A DNA stretch of 64,000 nucleotides, taken from the NCBI RefSeq assembly GCF_030930995.1, contig NZ_CP133217.1, forward strand, positions 3,648,001 to 3,712,000, written 5' to 3'. Position 1 is the first letter of the stretch; each line of letters starts with the position of its first letter. A program made the translations under genes and the position numbers. The notes below the pieces were generated by a model. That model did no database searches, had not been told where the DNA came from, and saw only the letters and a program-made list of their open reading frames with translations. Of this stretch, positions 18,724 to 32,157 are shown one piece after another. The stretch is from Thiothrix subterranea (GTDB lineage: Bacteria > Pseudomonadota > Gammaproteobacteria > Thiotrichales > Thiotrichaceae).

Positions 18724-21027
18724 CTAACCTGCCTTTGCTATCTGGAGCGTACCGAAAGCCGTGCCCAACACGTTGGATACTTCAATGCCCGACTGCAACC
18801 CGGCGCAACCCGCAGGAATACCCGCGTCCAGTTGTACTGGCAACGTGATCGTCACCGCACCTTGCGAGACTTTAAGCGTATCGCCAGCCGCGACACCCAT
18901 ATTCGCCGCATCTTGCGGATTCAACTGCACTGCTGCCGGGGGAATCATGGCTTGTAAGGCTTTCGCACGGCGCACTAGCGAATCAACGCGGTACATTTCC
19001 ACATCGCCGATACGCTGAAACGCCCCATCCGTCGTAGAGACGCAAGATTTTGCGTCTCTACCCACAGTGCCAGCATAACGGTTGTTGCAAACCTCTACGC
19101 CGTCGAGTTCAAGGTGCAACTCGGCAACAATTTCTTCGGTGGCAACCCAGTCAAATTCAGGCACACCCGCCGTATTACCCAACACCCGCAGCACTTTCCA
19201 AGTAGGTCGCGCTTCACCCGGTGGCATAGTCGCGCCCTTAAAGCTTTGCCACTGCCCCGCTGCATTAATGAACGTACCGGAAGTTTCCGCAAACGTTGAG
19301 CCGGGCAGTAACACTGTCGCGTATTTGCGTGTCGTATCATCCGCAAACGGCGCGATCACAATCACGTTTTCCGCTGCACTCAAGGCTTTCATTGCTTGTT
19401 GCGGATTAGCGAAATCTGCCAACTCGGTATTCAGCAATACAAACGTGCGGGTATTTTCACTGAGGAATTCACCTACCGGCACACCCGTTTGTTTGAGTTC
19501 ACGCCCCGCCGATAAACGGTGCGGCACAACACCTGCTACCCATGCGCCCACGCTATTAGCACTTTCCGCCAAATAGCCAAAGGTTGCGCCCGTTTGTTCA
19601 GCAATCGTGTAAGCCAAACCACGTAATGCCGCAAAATCGGGATGCTGAACGGCGACATTGCCCAGCAATACCGTCGCGTGTTCCGCATTTTTAAGCGTTG
19701 CCATCACCTCATTATCAGGATCATTCGCAATCGCTTGCAGGGCTTGCAACATATCTGCCGGAGCAACCGCTTGTTGCGCCACGTCGTAGTTGAAATCGAA
19801 TGCACGCGGATTCAATGCCATCACCGCCGCGCCTTTGAGTGCCGCTTTACGGATGCGGTGATTCAGCAACGGCTGCTCTTGGCGCACATTAGAACCAATC
19901 AAAAATACCGCGTTTTGCTGTTCCAGTTGCGCAATAGGCATTCCCAATGATGGGCAAAGCGGTGCAGCACTTTGGTCGCTGAAATCAGTCTGGCGTACAC
20001 GGTGATCAATATTGCGAATATTCAAACCGCGCATTAAACGCTGGAACAAATACAACTCTTCCACGGTAGAAGTTGCGCTTGCCAATGCACCGGTGCGTGC
20101 TGGATCAGCCGCTCGTAAAATTTCTGCGGTCGCATCTAACGCCTGTTGCCAACTCACTTCATACCAATTCCCGTCACGCTTGAGCATTGGCTTGGTAATA
20201 CGGTCAGCACTGGCAATGCCTTGGTAGCTGAAACGGTCACGGTCAGAAATCCAGCATTCGTTTATCGCGTCATTTTCACGCGGCACTGCCCGCACCACTT
20301 CTTTGCGGAAGGTGTGCACCTGAAGGTGTGAGCCAACCGAATCGTGCGGAGCAATCGCATCATGCGCCACCATTTCCCACGCCCGTGCTTTGTAGCGTGA
20401 CGGTTTCGCGGTCAACGCACCCACGGGACAGAGGTCAATCACGTTGCCGGAGAGTTCGGATTTGAGCGATTTCTCAATATACGTGCCGATTTCGAGCCGA
20501 TCACCGCGCCCTACCCCGCCCATTTCGCGCATTCCGGCAATTTCATCACCGAAACGCACACAGCGGGTACATTGAATGCAGCGGGTCATTTCGGTTTCGA
20601 TCAACGGCCCAATGTCTTTGTCTTGCACCACGCGCTTGATTTCGGCGTATTGCGATTTATTGCTACCGTAACCGACTGAGACATCCTGCAATTCGCATTC
20701 GCCACCTTGGTCGCAAATCGGGCAATCCAGCGGATGATTAATCAGCAGGAATTCCATAATGCCTTTCTGCGCATTCTTGGCTTTGTCTGAGCGCGTCCAG
20801 AATTTCATGCCTGCATTCACAGGCGTGGCGCAAGCGGGAACCGGTTTCCACGACTTTTCCATTTCCACCAAGCACATACGGCAATTGGCGGCAATCGAGA
20901 GCTTTTTGTGGTAGCAAAAACGCGGAATGCTAATGCCATTATTATCAGCCACTTCAATCAGCATCGCACCTTTGCGAGCCTGAACCGGCTGGTCGTTAAT
21001 TTCGATGGTGACGAATTCTTCTGCCAT
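18724..21027 (-). CDS. nuoG: NADH-quinone oxidoreductase subunit G
   Basis: NuoG is the largest peripheral subunit of Complex I, with a 2Fe-2S and several 4Fe-4S clusters. The 767-residue protein shows the ferredoxin start ([16 protein letters not shown]), [14 protein letters not shown], and [10 protein letters not shown], followed by a molybdopterin-oxidoreductase-like domain that is inactive in this family. Near residue 660, 28 bases of its coding sequence form a perfect palindrome (19034-19061) that reads VGRDAKSCV. It may be an inserted repeat element tolerated in frame. It lies 3 bases from nuoF. Confidence 0.95.
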   Translation of the reverse strand: MAEEFVTIEINDQPVQARKGAMLIEVADNNGISIPRFCYHKKLSIAANCRMCLVEMEKSWKPVPACATPVNAGMKFWTRSDKAKNAQKGIMEFLLINHPLDCPICDQGGECELQDVSVGYGSNKSQYAEIKRVVQDKDIGPLIETEMTRCIQCTRCVRFGDEIAGMREMGGVGRGDRLEIGTYIEKSLKSELSGNVIDLCPVGALTAKPSRYKARAWEMVAHDAIAPHDSVGSHLQVHTFRKEVVRAVPRENDAINECWISDRDRFSYQGIASADRITKPMLKRDGNWYEVSWQQALDATAEILRAADPARTGALASATSTVEELYLFQRLMRGLNIRNIDHRVRQTDFSDQSAAPLCPSLGMPIAQLEQQNAVFLIGSNVRQEQPLLNHRIRKAALKGAAVMALNPRAFDFNYDVAQQAVAPADMLQALQAIANDPDNEVMATLKNAEHATVLLGNVAVQHPDFAALRGLAYTIAEQTGATFGYLAESANSVGAWVAGVVPHRLSAGRELKQTGVPVGEFLSENTRTFVLLNTELADFANPQQAMKALSAAENVIVIAPFADDTTRKYATVLLPGSTFAETSGTFINAAGQWQSFKGATMPPGEARPTWKVLRVLGNTAGVPEFDWVATEEIVAELHLELDGVEVCNNRYAGTVGRDAKSCVSTTDGAFQRIGDVEMYRVDSLVRRAKALQAMIPPAAVQLNPQDAANMGVAAGDTLKVSQGAVTITLPVQLDAGIPAGCAGLQSGIEVSNVLGTAFGTLQIAKAG
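19034..19061. repeat. Perfect 12-bp inverted repeat inside nuoG
   Basis: GTAGAGACGCAA (19034-19045) and TTGCGTCTCTAC (19050-19061) are exact reverse complements separated by GATT. The core GTAGAGACGC...GCGTCTCTAC resembles dispersed palindromic repeats of cyanobacterial and some other genomes. It sits in the coding region of nuoG and keeps the frame. Confidence 0.85.
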
Positions 21028-21030
21028 GTG

Positions 21031-22311
21031 TTACCCCTGTCCCACCATGCTACGTCCGTGCTTGACGTAGTATTCAAATTCCTCACGGAAGTGCTTGACG
21101 AAACTCCACACCGGCATCGCTGCCGCTTCACCCAAGGCACAAATGGAACGGCCTTCGATATTGTGGGAAATTTCTTCGAGCCGCGTAACGTCTTCCATCT
21201 TGCCCTTGCCTTCCACAATGCGGGTCAACATGCGGTACAACCAGCCAGTGCCTTCACGACACGGTGTACATTGCCCGCAAGATTCGGAGAAGTAGAAACG
21301 TGAAATGCGTTGCAACACCTTAACCATATCGGTGGTGTCGTCCATCACAATGACCGCGCCCGAGCCGAGGTAAGAGCCAGCCTTAGCGATGGTATCGTAA
21401 TCCATCGTCAAGCCCATCATCACTTCACCCGGCAATACGGGAACGGACGAACCACCCGGAATCACCGCTTTCAACTTGCGTCCGTTGCGCACCCCGCCAG
21501 CTAACGCCAGCAGTTCAGGGAACGGCATTCCCATTGGAATCTCGAAATTGCCGGGATTGTTCAAATGCCCGGACATCGAAAACAGCTTTTCGCCGCCGGA
21601 ATTCTTCACACCCAAATCGGCAAACCACTTGCCGCCGTTGCGCATAATCACCGGAATGGAGGACAGCGTTTCGGTGTTATTAATCGTAGTCGGGCGACCA
21701 TACAGACCGAAGCTCGCGGGAAATGGCGGTTTGAAACGCGGCTGACCTTTTTTGCCTTCCAGCGATTCCAGCAGTGCAGTCTCTTCGCCGCACACATACG
21801 CACCCGCACCCAGTGTGCCGTACAGATCAAAATCAACGCCGCTGCCTTGAATATTTTTGCCCAGCAAACCGAGTTCGTAGGCTTCTTTCACCGCTTGCTC
21901 GAAATGGATGAACGGTTCATCCATAAACTCGCCGCGCATGTAGTTGTAACCCACCGTCGCGCCAATGCTGTAACCCGCAATCGCCATGCCTTCCACCAGC
22001 GCGTGCGGGTTGAAACGCAAGATGTCGCGATCTTTGCACGTACCCGGTTCGGATTCATCCGAGTTGCACACGATGTATTTTTGCCCCGGCATAGTGCGCG
22101 GCATAAAGCTCCACTTCATGCCGGTGGGGAAACCCGCACCGCCGCGCCCGCGTAGCCCGGAGTCTTTGATCGTATCAATAATTTCTTCAGCAGGTGTCTT
22201 TTCAGCCAGAATTTTTCGCCATGCCTGATAGCCGCCAACTTTGAGGTAGCTTTCCAAGGTATTGGCTTGGTCGCCAAATTGGGTCGTGATGAAACAGACT
22301 TGATTTGCCAT
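21031..22311 (-). CDS. nuoF: NADH-quinone oxidoreductase subunit F
   Basis: NuoF binds NADH and FMN and carries cluster N3, the entry point of electrons into Complex I. The 426-residue protein shows the FMN/NADH motifs [32 protein letters not shown] and the cluster motif [15 protein letters not shown]. The start [10 protein letters not shown] at 22311 is preferred over a longer open frame to 22341, as it fits the family and leaves a 4-base gap to nuoE. Confidence 0.96.
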   Translation of the reverse strand: MANQVCFITTQFGDQANTLESYLKVGGYQAWRKILAEKTPAEEIIDTIKDSGLRGRGGAGFPTGMKWSFMPRTMPGQKYIVCNSDESEPGTCKDRDILRFNPHALVEGMAIAGYSIGATVGYNYMRGEFMDEPFIHFEQAVKEAYELGLLGKNIQGSGVDFDLYGTLGAGAYVCGEETALLESLEGKKGQPRFKPPFPASFGLYGRPTTINNTETLSSIPVIMRNGGKWFADLGVKNSGGEKLFSMSGHLNNPGNFEIPMGMPFPELLALAGGVRNGRKLKAVIPGGSSVPVLPGEVMMGLTMDYDTIAKAGSYLGSGAVIVMDDTTDMVKVLQRISRFYFSESCGQCTPCREGTGWLYRMLTRIVEGKGKMEDVTRLEEISHNIEGRSICALGEAAAMPVWSFVKHFREEFEYYVKHGRSMVGQG

Positions 22312-22315
22312 GTGC

Positions 22316-22840
22316 TTACTCCAGTCCGTCCAAAATCTCATCCACTTTTTCAGGGGTGAGATGGGTGTGGTATACGTGGTTGACCTGCATCATCGGCGCA
22401 CTGCTGCAAGCGGCAAGGCACTCTTCTTCAACTTTGAGGAAAAATTTACCGTCTGGCGTGGATTCGCCCAGCTTAATGCCCAGCTTTTTCTCAACATGAT
22501 CGAGAATCACATCCGAACCGCACAACATACAGGACACATTGGTACAAACCGAAATGCTGTACTTCGCCGCCGCTTTCGCATCCATTTCGTACATGGAATA
22601 AAAGCTGGCAACTTCATACACCGCAATTTCGGGCAAGCCTAAATAATCTGCCACCGCATCCATTTTTTCGCGGGATAAATAATGGTCTTCGTGCATCACC
22701 GCACGTAACGCTGCCAGCAGTGCCGATTGCTTTTTATCCGCCGGATAACGTGCCAACCAGCTATCAATGTCTTCACGCTCGTGATGGCTGAGCAAGTCGC
22801 TTTTGCGCTTGAGCATCGTAATAGGATGTTCAGTCATCAA
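22316..22840 (-). CDS. nuoE: NADH-quinone oxidoreductase subunit E
   Basis: NuoE is a thioredoxin-like 2Fe-2S protein (cluster N1a) next to NuoF. The 174-residue protein has the helical N-terminal part and the four cluster cysteines in [12 protein letters not shown] and [14 protein letters not shown] (the pattern C-x4-C ... C-x3-C; CMLC adds a further cysteine). Its ATG overlaps the nuoD stop by 4 bases; a second ATG one codon in is also possible. Confidence 0.95.
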   Translation of the reverse strand: MMTEHPITMLKRKSDLLSHHEREDIDSWLARYPADKKQSALLAALRAVMHEDHYLSREKMDAVADYLGLPEIAVYEVASFYSMYEMDAKAAAKYSISVCTNVSCMLCGSDVILDHVEKKLGIKLGESTPDGKFFLKVEEECLAACSSAPMMQVNHVYHTHLTPEKVDEILDGLE

Positions 22841-24090
22841 CGGTCAACCTCCCCGAAAACAATATCTTGGGTGCCGATAATCGCCACCACGTCAGCCAGC
22901 ATGTGGCCTTTCACCATTTCATCCAAGCCAGATAAATGTGCAAATCCCGGCGCACGTACTTTTAAGCGGTACGGTTTATTCGCGCCATCCGATACGATGT
23001 AGCAACCAAATTCACCTTTAGGGTGTTCCACCGCTGCATAGGATTCGCCTTCCGGCAAGCAATAGCCTTCGGTCATCAGCTTGAAGTGCTGAATCAAGGC
23101 TTCCATATCCTGTTTCATCTCAGCACGTTTCGGCGGGGCAATTTTGCTGTCTTCCAGCATTACTTCGCCGGGATTCACACGCAGCCAGTCAATGCATTGC
23201 TTGATAATGCGATTGGATTGGCGCATCTCTTCGATCCGCACTAAATAGCGATCATAACTATCGCCATGCGTTCCCACCGGAATATCGAAATCCATCTTGT
23301 CATAGGCGGCATACGGTTGCTTCTTGCGTAAATCCCACTCCACGCCCGAACCGCGTAGCATCGGCCCACTGAAACCCAGTTGCAATGCACGTTCGGGTGA
23401 CACCACGCCAATCCCAACCAGACGCTGTTTCCAAATACGGTTATCGGTCAACAGGGTTTCGTACTCATCCACATAACCGGGGAAACGGTTGGTGAAATCT
23501 TCCAAGAAATCCAGCAACGAACCACCGCGATTGGCATTCAAACGCTTGGCTTCGGCTTCAGTGCGGAAACGGTTTGGCAAAAATTGCGGCATGGAATCCG
23601 GCAAATCGCGGTAAACACCGCCCGGACGGTAATAAGTGGCGTGCAAACGTGCACCGGATACCGCTTCATACGCATCCATCAAATCTTCACGTTCGCGGAA
23701 GGCGTACAGGAACATGGTCATTGCACCCACGTCCAGCGCGTGTGCGCCAATCCACAGCAAGTGATTGAGAATACGGGTAATTTCATCGAACATGGTACGA
23801 ATGTAGAGCGCACGTTCCGGCGGGGTAATTCCCAGCAGCTTTTCAATTGCCAGCACGTAACCGTGTTCATTGCACATCATCGACACATAATCGAGGCGAT
23901 CCATATAACCGATGCTTTGATTATACGGTTTGCTTTCTGCCAACTTTTCAGTACCACGGTGCAGCAAGCCAATATGCGGGTCAGCACGGACGATGGTTTC
24001 ACCGTCCATTTCCAGCACCAGACGCAACACACCGTGCGCGGCGGGGTGAGCTGGGCCAAAGTTCAGCGTAAAATTGCGGATTTCAGGCAT
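22837..24090 (-). CDS. nuoD: NADH-quinone oxidoreductase subunit D
   Basis: NuoD is the 49-kDa subunit that forms the quinone site of Complex I, related to the large subunit of NiFe hydrogenases. The 417-residue protein begins with [15 protein letters not shown], containing the His pair near the quinone headgroup, and includes LHRGTEKL and [11 protein letters not shown]. NuoC and NuoD are separate genes here, unlike the fused NuoCD of E. coli. It overlaps nuoC by 1 base and nuoE by 4. Confidence 0.97.
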   Translation of the reverse strand: MPEIRNFTLNFGPAHPAAHGVLRLVLEMDGETIVRADPHIGLLHRGTEKLAESKPYNQSIGYMDRLDYVSMMCNEHGYVLAIEKLLGITPPERALYIRTMFDEITRILNHLLWIGAHALDVGAMTMFLYAFREREDLMDAYEAVSGARLHATYYRPGGVYRDLPDSMPQFLPNRFRTEAEAKRLNANRGGSLLDFLEDFTNRFPGYVDEYETLLTDNRIWKQRLVGIGVVSPERALQLGFSGPMLRGSGVEWDLRKKQPYAAYDKMDFDIPVGTHGDSYDRYLVRIEEMRQSNRIIKQCIDWLRVNPGEVMLEDSKIAPPKRAEMKQDMEALIQHFKLMTEGYCLPEGESYAAVEHPKGEFGCYIVSDGANKPYRLKVRAPGFAHLSGLDEMVKGHMLADVVAIIGTQDIVFGEVDR

Positions 24091-24803
24091 TAGTCATCAC
24101 GCTCCACGGCTGGGGAAAAACGCTGGTCAGCGCGGATAGTGCGCGGAACCAACACCCGCGCTTCAATGGATACAGGTTCGTAAATGACGCGCTTTTGCTC
24201 AGCGTCGTAACGCATTTCAACCTGCCCGATGAGCGGGAAATCTTTGCGGAAGGGGTGTCCGACAAAACCGTAGTCGGTGAGGATTCGGCGTAAATCCGGG
24301 TGTCCACTGAACATAATGCCAAACAGATCAAACGCTTCACGCTCGTACCAGTTCACCGAACTCCAGATGTCCACCAACGACGCCACTACCGGAAAATTGT
24401 TGTCATCGCAGCGTGTGCGCACCCGGATACGCAGATTACGGCTCACCGATAACAAGTGGATTACCACTGCGAAACGTTTACCCGCGAACTGAGCACCCTC
24501 TTCCTGCGCATCAAAATCAAACGGATCAGCCTCGGTAGCTTGTGCCGCACGGCTAAAACCGCTGCGCGATGCGGTGGTCACATCCCATTCCGCATCGCCA
24601 TACGTGAGGTAATCAACCCCGCACAAGTCGGTCAGTTGCGCAAAATCCAACATGGAATCGTGTCGCAGGAAACGCGCCACTTCCAGCCAATGTTCAGCGG
24701 CTACTTCCAAGGTCAACTCGCCGTGCGCCAGAACGCTGCTTGACAGCTTATCGCCGAGTCCTTCCTGAACGTAATCCTTAACAAATTCGAGTGATACAGC
24801 CAT
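24090..24803 (-). CDS. nuoC: NADH-quinone oxidoreductase subunit C
   Basis: NuoC is the 30-kDa structural subunit of the Complex I peripheral arm. The 237-residue protein shows [13 protein letters not shown] and the signature [29 protein letters not shown] (given here as two adjoining parts, [18 protein letters not shown] and [10 protein letters not shown]), then [12 protein letters not shown]. It is separate from nuoD and lies 3 bases after nuoB. Confidence 0.96.
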   Translation of the reverse strand: MAVSLEFVKDYVQEGLGDKLSSSVLAHGELTLEVAAEHWLEVARFLRHDSMLDFAQLTDLCGVDYLTYGDAEWDVTTASRSGFSRAAQATEADPFDFDAQEEGAQFAGKRFAVVIHLLSVSRNLRIRVRTRCDDNNFPVVASLVDIWSSVNWYEREAFDLFGIMFSGHPDLRRILTDYGFVGHPFRKDFPLIGQVEMRYDAEQKRVIYEPVSIEARVLVPRTIRADQRFSPAVERDD

Positions 24804-24806
24804 GAA

Positions 24807-25283
24807 TTACCGCGCTATCGTGTTGGTTCGACGAATTTTATTCTGCAACTGGATAATGCCATACAGCAGGGCTTCAGCGGTTGGCGGGCAACCGGGTACG
24901 TAAATATCCACCGGCACAATCCGGTCACACCCGCGTACCACCGCATAGGAGTAATGGTAGTAACCGCCACCATTGGCGCAAGACCCCATCGAAATTACCC
25001 AACGCGGCTCCGCCATCTGATCATAGACCTTGCGCAACGCCGGAGCCATTTTATTGGTCAGCGTTCCTGCCACGATCATCACATCTGATTGGCGCGGACT
25101 GGGGCGAAACACAATACCGAAACGGTCTAAATCGTAACGTGAAGCCCCCGCGTGCATCATTTCGACCGCGCAGCACGCCAGACCAAAGGTCATCGGCCAC
25201 AACGAGCCAGTACGCGCCCAGTTGATCAGGGCATCGGCTGTCGTGGTAACGAAGCCTTTCTCCAGAATCCCTTCTACTCCCAT
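24807..25283 (-). CDS. nuoB: NADH-quinone oxidoreductase subunit B
   Basis: NuoB holds cluster N2, the last iron-sulfur cluster before quinone. The 158-residue protein shows the tandem cysteines in [11 protein letters not shown], then [10 protein letters not shown] and [11 protein letters not shown]. The ATG at 25283 ([11 protein letters not shown]) is chosen over a longer frame to 25394 because upstream residues overlap nuoA and do not resemble the family. It overlaps the nuoA 3' end by 10 bases. Confidence 0.96.
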   Translation of the reverse strand: MGVEGILEKGFVTTTADALINWARTGSLWPMTFGLACCAVEMMHAGASRYDLDRFGIVFRPSPRQSDVMIVAGTLTNKMAPALRKVYDQMAEPRWVISMGSCANGGGYYHYSYAVVRGCDRIVPVDIYVPGCPPTAEALLYGIIQLQNKIRRTNTIAR

Positions 25284-25630
25284 TCCAATGCCCCTTTTTT
25301 CCACTCGTAGATGAAACCAACAATCAGGATAGTCAGGAAAATACCCATCGCCACGATACCGAACACACCAATGGTGTCGAGCACAATGGCCCACGGAAAC
25401 AGAAAGGCGATTTCAAGGTCGAAGATGATGAAGAGGATGGCGACGAGGTAGTAGCGCACATCAAATTTGATGCGAGAGTCTTCAAACGCGGGGAAGCCGC
25501 ACTCGAACGGTGAATCTTTTTCTGCGTCTGGTCGGCGCGGGCCTGCGAGCAACCCCAAACCTAGCAATACCACTGCTAAGCCAAAACCGACTGCCAGAAA
25601 AATGAGAATGGGAAGGTATTCTCCTAGCAT
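25274..25630 (-). CDS. nuoA: NADH-quinone oxidoreductase subunit A
   Basis: NuoA is a 118-residue Complex I membrane subunit with three helices. The loop [33 protein letters not shown] is typical (key parts PFECG and [18 protein letters not shown]). The ATG at 25630 ([12 protein letters not shown]) has GGAG upstream and fits the family better than the open frame reaching 25702. It is the first gene of nuoA-N; the promoter should lie in 25631-25815. Confidence 0.95.
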   Translation of the reverse strand: MLGEYLPILIFLAVGFGLAVVLLGLGLLAGPRRPDAEKDSPFECGFPAFEDSRIKFDVRYYLVAILFIIFDLEIAFLFPWAIVLDTIGVFGIVAMGIFLTILIVGFIYEWKKGALEWE

Positions 25631-25815
25631 ACTAACTCCTGGTGCAAACCGTAGCGTTCTCTCCAAACCACTCGGTTGTCTGTGATGCATGATTCCAAAC
25701 ACACACTGTTTGTATCACTATTTCGTTATACAGTCGAATATAACGGTGCATGAACCACAGATTAATTCCCCAAAGTGGGTATTGTCAGGTTTTAGCAAGA
25801 ATTAGGCATAAAAGC

Positions 25816-25849
25816 AAAAAGCCCATCATCTTACGATGACAGGCTTTTT
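25816..25849 (-). terminator. Terminator after tRNA-Leu
   Basis: AAAAAGCC and GGCTTTTT (25816-25823 and 25842-25849), plus an inner TCATC/GATGA stem, form a long hairpin with A and T tracts on both sides, so it can act in both directions. It separates the tpiA-secG-tRNA-Leu unit from the nuo operon. Confidence 0.85.
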
Positions 25850-25854
25850 ATGTA

Positions 25855-25939
25855 TGGTACCGACGACCGGACTCGAACCGGTACAGCTTGCGCCACTACC
25901 CCCTCAAGATAGCGTGTCTACCAATTCCACCACGTCGGC
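25855..25939 (-). tRNA. tRNA-Leu (GAG)
   Basis: An 85-nt class II tRNA with encoded CCA. It starts GCCGACGTGGTGGAATTGG, has the anticodon arm CTATC-TTGAGGG-GGTAG (anticodon GAG), a variable arm, and the T arm CCGGTTCGAGTCCGG. The position after secG matches E. coli leuU. Confidence 0.96.
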
Positions 25940-25963
25940 AAAGCAGGCGCACATTCTATGCTA

Positions 25964-26413
25964 TTACTTTGTATCTTGCACAGGTTTTTCAGCGTCAGCC
26001 GCCGAATTTGCCGGTTTTTCTTCAGTCTGCACTGCCGGAGCAGGCGGAACATCGCTAGATGCAGCTTCTTTCGCGGCAGGTGCAGGCGGAACATCACTGC
26101 TTGACACTGGCGGTGCGGCTGTTTCCACCGTTTTTTCCGCAGGTGCAATGGCATCCATAATACTACTCGATTCGATAGTACGCCCTGAAGCAAGGAAAGC
26201 TAATGCCAATGCCACCAAAAAGAAAATCGTTGCCAGAATACCGGTAGTGCGACTCAGAAAATTCGCCGAACCTTGCGAGCCAAATACCGTACCCGACGCA
26301 CCGCTACCAAATGCAGCACCTGCATCAGCACCTTTGCCCTGTTGCATTAGGATTAACACAATCATAGCCACAGAAACAACGATCAAAATGATCAACAAGA
26401 CATTGTATAACAT
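25964..26413 (-). CDS. secG: Protein-export membrane protein SecG
   Basis: SecG is a small subunit of the SecYEG translocon. Two membrane helices are visible at about residues 2-21 ([20 protein letters not shown]) and 54-74, linked by [21 protein letters not shown] and FLSRTT, both typical. The protein is 149 residues, longer than the usual 75-120, because of an acidic Pro/Ala-rich tail containing two copies of SSDVPPAPA. The tail probably hangs free. The gene lies between tpiA and tRNA-Leu. Confidence 0.94.
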   Translation of the reverse strand: MLYNVLLIILIVVSVAMIVLILMQQGKGADAGAAFGSGASGTVFGSQGSANFLSRTTGILATIFFLVALALAFLASGRTIESSSIMDAIAPAEKTVETAAPPVSSSDVPPAPAAKEAASSDVPPAPAVQTEEKPANSAADAEKPVQDTK

Positions 26414-26427
26414 AGTTTTTTTGAACC

Positions 26428-27180
26428 TTAGTTACCGACATTGCAAATAGCCAAGAATTCGTTGGCATCCAGTGATGCACCACCAATTAGGCCACCGTCA
26501 ATATCCGGCATTGCAAACAATTCAGCAGCATTCGCACCTTTGACGCTGCCACCGTATAAAATTTGTACTTTCGCTGCAACCGCTGCATTCAGCGTCGCCA
26601 ATTTGCCCCGAATAAACGCATGAACATCCTGCGCTTGCTGCGGACTAGCGGTTTTACCCGTGCCAATCGCCCACACCGGTTCGTAAGCAATCACACCGTC
26701 AGTCAGTGCTTCCACACCTTCCAGCGCAATCACCGCATCCAATTGACGCGCCACGACCGCTTCTGTAATGCCTGCTTCACGCTCCTCCAGCGTTTCGCCC
26801 ACACACAGAATCGGTTTGAGGCCATGCTTACGTGCAGCAGCAAACTTACGTGCAGTATCAGCGTCTTGTTCGCCGTAAATCGCACGGCGTTCAGAGTGAC
26901 CCACAATCGCGTAGTCACAGCCAAATTCCTTGAGCATCGCCCCGGAAACTTCGCCAGTGAAAGCACCTGCGTCTTGATCAGCAATATCCTGAGAACCCAG
27001 ACCGATACGACTTCCAGCCACCAGCGTTTGAGTCATGGGAATGTAGACATAAGGTGGGCAAACTGCCACCGCTACATTATCCATGCCTTCCAATCCAGCT
27101 AGAATGCCACCCATCAAAGACTCGATACTCGCCTTTGACCCGTTTAGTTTCCAGTTACCTGCAACCAATTTCTGACGCAT
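26428..27180 (-). CDS. tpiA: Triosephosphate isomerase
   Basis: TpiA interconverts dihydroxyacetone phosphate and glyceraldehyde 3-phosphate. The 250-residue barrel shows GNWKLNGSK (catalytic lysine), GHSERR (catalytic histidine), [12 protein letters not shown] (catalytic glutamate and loop 6) and [11 protein letters not shown] (phosphate binding). It lies 14 bases from secG and about 76 bases from glmM, so it may be read from the glmM mRNA or from its own promoter. Confidence 0.97.
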   Translation of the reverse strand: MRQKLVAGNWKLNGSKASIESLMGGILAGLEGMDNVAVAVCPPYVYIPMTQTLVAGSRIGLGSQDIADQDAGAFTGEVSGAMLKEFGCDYAIVGHSERRAIYGEQDADTARKFAAARKHGLKPILCVGETLEEREAGITEAVVARQLDAVIALEGVEALTDGVIAYEPVWAIGTGKTASPQQAQDVHAFIRGKLATLNAAVAAKVQILYGGSVKGANAAELFAMPDIDGGLIGGASLDANEFLAICNVGN

Positions 27181-27256
27181 AACTCCACCTCTCTTTCAAG
27201 CAAGGGCGAAAGATTACCTGTATAATCTGTGGAAATCAATCTTCATTCCGGGCAGG

Positions 27257-28591
27257 TCAAGCCGCAGCCCGCACTGCACTGGCGATTTGCGCTGCCAGTT
27301 CAGCGGTTTCGCCGGGGTCTTCGCCTTCAACCATGACCCGAATCAATGGCTCAGTGCCGGATGCACGCAATAATACCCTGCCACGACTACCCAATTGTTG
27401 CTCAACTTGACGAACTGCATCCTGAATCGCGACGGATTCATTCAAATTAATCTTGTGTTTGGTCGGAACATTAATCAGCGTTTGCGGGTACTTGGTCATC
27501 ACGCTTTTCAAGTCACGTAACGATTTGCCCGTCATGCGCATGGCACGTAACACTTGCAGCGCGGCAATAATGCCATCACCGGTAGTGATGAAATTGCGCA
27601 CAATGATATGCCCGGAGGATTCACCACCCAAATCACAATCGTGTTGCGTCATTTGCTCAATAACGTAGCGGTCGCCGACTTTCGCACGGTAAAACGGTAC
27701 GCCCAACGCTTGAATCGACTTTTCCAAGCCGAGATTACTCATCAGTGTGCCAACCACGCCACCTTGCAACTTGCCTTCAGCATGACGGTGGTGCGCAATA
27801 ATGGCGAGAATCTCATCACCATCAACTGTATCACCGTGCTGATCCACCATAATCAAACGATCACCATCACCGTCCAAGGCAATACCAAGATCAGCACGAT
27901 AACGTAAAACGGCATCGCACAAACCATCCACATGAGTTGCGCCGCACGCTTCATTAATATTGATACCATCAGGCGTGTTGCCAATCGCAATGACTTCCGC
28001 GCCCAGCTCTTTGAAAACATCCGGTGCAACGTGGTAAGTCGCACCGTTAGCGCAATCCACCACCATCCGCAAGCCTTTCAAGGAAACGGTATTGGGCAAC
28101 GCACGCTTGCAAAATTCGATGTAACGCCCCGCCGCGTCTTTAGCACGTTCGACTTTACCCAGCTCGTCGGAAGACACGGTTTTAAAGTCCATATCCAACC
28201 AACGTTCAATTTCTTCTTCTACTTCGTCGGGTAATTTTGTGCCATCACCAGAGAAAAACTTTACGCCGTTATCATCGTAAGGATTGTGTGACGCACTGAT
28301 TACAATTCCGGCAGAAGCACGGAACGCACGAGTCAAATAAGCCACCGCAGGCGTAGGCATCGGCCCCAACAAACGAATATTGACTCCTGCTGCCACCAAA
28401 CCCGCTTGCAACGCGGATTCAAGCATATAGCCAGAAATACGGGTGTCTTTACCAATCAACACCAAAGGATGCCCGTTACTTGCCAGCACTTTTCCTGCTG
28501 CCCAACCCAATTTTAATACAAAGTCAGGTGTCATCGGGTAGCGCCCGATTTTGCCGCGAATCCCGTCCGTGCCGAAATATTTTCTTGCCAT
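27257..28591 (-). CDS. glmM: Phosphoglucosamine mutase
   Basis: GlmM converts glucosamine 6-phosphate to the 1-phosphate for UDP-GlcNAc, peptidoglycan and LPS synthesis. The 444-residue protein begins [10 protein letters not shown], has the phosphoserine loop [12 protein letters not shown] (about residue 100), the Mg-binding DGDGDR loop, GGESSGHI (sugar binding) and [12 protein letters not shown] (phosphate binding). It follows folP by about 20 bases, the order seen in E. coli. Confidence 0.97.
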   Translation of the reverse strand: MARKYFGTDGIRGKIGRYPMTPDFVLKLGWAAGKVLASNGHPLVLIGKDTRISGYMLESALQAGLVAAGVNIRLLGPMPTPAVAYLTRAFRASAGIVISASHNPYDDNGVKFFSGDGTKLPDEVEEEIERWLDMDFKTVSSDELGKVERAKDAAGRYIEFCKRALPNTVSLKGLRMVVDCANGATYHVAPDVFKELGAEVIAIGNTPDGININEACGATHVDGLCDAVLRYRADLGIALDGDGDRLIMVDQHGDTVDGDEILAIIAHHRHAEGKLQGGVVGTLMSNLGLEKSIQALGVPFYRAKVGDRYVIEQMTQHDCDLGGESSGHIIVRNFITTGDGIIAALQVLRAMRMTGKSLRDLKSVMTKYPQTLINVPTKHKINLNESVAIQDAVRQVEQQLGSRGRVLLRASGTEPLIRVMVEGEDPGETAELAAQIASAVRAAA

Positions 28592-28611
28592 TAGCCCATC
28601 TACCTTACTGA

Positions 28612-29427
28612 TTATCTATTCATGACTGCGTTAACGATTTTGAGTGCATCGACCGTTGCGCCCACGTCGTGTACCCGTACAATATTTGCGCCTTGCATGG
28701 CAGCGATTACCGCGCCAGCCACACTGCCATGCAAACGTCTCTCTATCGGACGATTATCCAACAAAGTGCCGATCATGGATTTACGTGAAAGCCCCACGAG
28801 TATAGGCAAGCCCAAATCAGAAAACGCCGTCAATCTGCGCAATAAGTCCACATTATGCGACAAAGTTTTCCCAAATCCAAACCCTGGATCAAGAATTAAG
28901 CGCTGCCGTGCTATTCCAGCCGTTTCACAAGCTGCAATGCGCTCTTGGAAGAATTGTGAAACATCCTGCACCACATCATCATAGTGAGGTGATTGCTGCA
29001 TGGTGCGCGGTTGCCCCTGCATGTGCATCAGACAAATTGGCACGGTAAGCGGCGCACAGGCTATCAATGCACCGGGTTGCTGTAAGGCACACACATCATT
29101 GATTAAATCAGCGCCTGCACCAACTGCCGCCAGCATCACCTCAGGTTTGCTGGTATCCACCGACAACGGCACGTCAAAACGTTCACGAATTGCGGCAATC
29201 ACCGGAATAACCCGCTCCAGTTCCTCTACAACTGATACAGAAGCCGCACCAGGGCGCGTGGATTCCCCACCCACATCAATAATATCCACACCCTCAGACA
29301 ACATTTGCTCAACGTGTTGTAAGGCGCGGTCACGCGCATGAAATCGACCACCGTCAGAAAACGAATCCGGCGTGACATTCAGGATGCCCATTACCTGTAC
29401 AGAAGATTGCGTGATTTGCCATGCCAT
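28612..29427 (-). CDS. folP: Dihydropteroate synthase
   Basis: FolP joins p-aminobenzoate to dihydropterin pyrophosphate in folate synthesis and is the sulfonamide target. The 271-residue barrel shows [39 protein letters not shown] and [12 protein letters not shown] chose ATG 29427 (MAWQITQSS); a TTG five codons upstream is in frame but less likely. A strong terminator lies directly upstream after ftsH, so folP-glmM needs read-through or its own promoter. Confidence 0.95.
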   Translation of the reverse strand: MAWQITQSSVQVMGILNVTPDSFSDGGRFHARDRALQHVEQMLSEGVDIIDVGGESTRPGAASVSVVEELERVIPVIAAIRERFDVPLSVDTSKPEVMLAAVGAGADLINDVCALQQPGALIACAPLTVPICLMHMQGQPRTMQQSPHYDDVVQDVSQFFQERIAACETAGIARQRLILDPGFGFGKTLSHNVDLLRRLTAFSDLGLPILVGLSRKSMIGTLLDNRPIERRLHGSVAGAVIAAMQGANIVRVHDVGATVDALKIVNAVMNR

Positions 29428-29439
29428 TGCGTGATTCCA

Positions 29440-29473
29440 CAAACAAAAGGCGCGAGTGCAATACTCGCGCCTT
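29440..29473 (-). terminator. Rho-independent terminator after ftsH
   Basis: An 11-bp perfect stem AAGGCGCGAGT/ACTCGCGCCTT (29447-29457 with 29463-29473), a 5-base loop, and a TTTTGTTTG run on the minus strand. It lies 30 bases after the ftsH stop and reaches almost to the folP start. Confidence 0.9.
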
Positions 29474-29502
29474 GATTCAATGAAGTGTGATACTAACGAA
29501 AC

Positions 29503-31434
<1,932 letters not shown>

Positions 31435-31490
31435 GTGACTTCTCCACTATCGACTGGTGTTATCCACGTGTAACACCTATTACGGTGATA

Positions 31491-32111
31491 TTACAACACA
31501 AAACCTTGCGCTAATATATAAACCTCCCGACTGCGTGGTCTTGATGCCGCCGGTTTCCTTACTTTTACTGTTTTAAAGCTGCTGCGCACTTCGCGAAGGA
31601 AGCCTTCTGAGCCATCGCCCTGAAACAGTTTCACCAGAAAAGTGCCACCTGGCTTTAATACCTGACGCGCCATATCGAATGCAAGTTCACACAGATGAAT
31701 GGAACGCGGCTGATCAACTGCATCGACTCCACTCATATTGGGTGCCATATCCGAAATAACAAGATCCGCTTTATCGCCACCGAGTAAATTCAGCATTTCC
31801 ATCAGGACAGATTCTTCACGAAAATCCCCTAACACAAATTCCACAAAAGGTAACGGATCCAGCGGCAAGATGTCACTCGCCACAATCCGCCCTTTTTGCC
31901 CGACAAACTTGGTGGCGTACTGGCTCCATCCGCCGGGAGCTGCACCCAAATCCACTACTTTCATGCCGGGCTGTAGAATGCGATCTTTCTCCTGAATTTC
32001 CTGCAACTTGTATACTGCACGCGAACGGTACCCTTCTTGCTGTGCTTTTTTGACGTATTCATCACTAAAATGTTCGCCCAGCCACCTTTGACTGCTTTTG
32101 CTTCTTGCCAT
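31491..32111 (-). CDS. rlmE: 23S rRNA (uridine(2552)-2'-O)-methyltransferase
   Basis: RlmE (RrmJ/FtsJ) uses S-adenosylmethionine to 2'-O-methylate U2552 of 23S rRNA. The 206-residue Rossmann protein has [11 protein letters not shown] (catalytic lysine), [13 protein letters not shown] (SAM binding), DMAPNMSGV (catalytic aspartate) and [11 protein letters not shown] (second lysine). Length matches the family. It is divergent from yhbY with a 46-base gap that must hold both promoters. Confidence 0.97.
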   Translation of the reverse strand: MARSKSSQRWLGEHFSDEYVKKAQQEGYRSRAVYKLQEIQEKDRILQPGMKVVDLGAAPGGWSQYATKFVGQKGRIVASDILPLDPLPFVEFVLGDFREESVLMEMLNLLGGDKADLVISDMAPNMSGVDAVDQPRSIHLCELAFDMARQVLKPGGTFLVKLFQGDGSEGFLREVRSSFKTVKVRKPAASRPRSREVYILAQGFVL

Positions 32112-32157
32112 GCCGTGTTATCACTCATTACACTTCATCAATTTAGAGAAGCGTATC

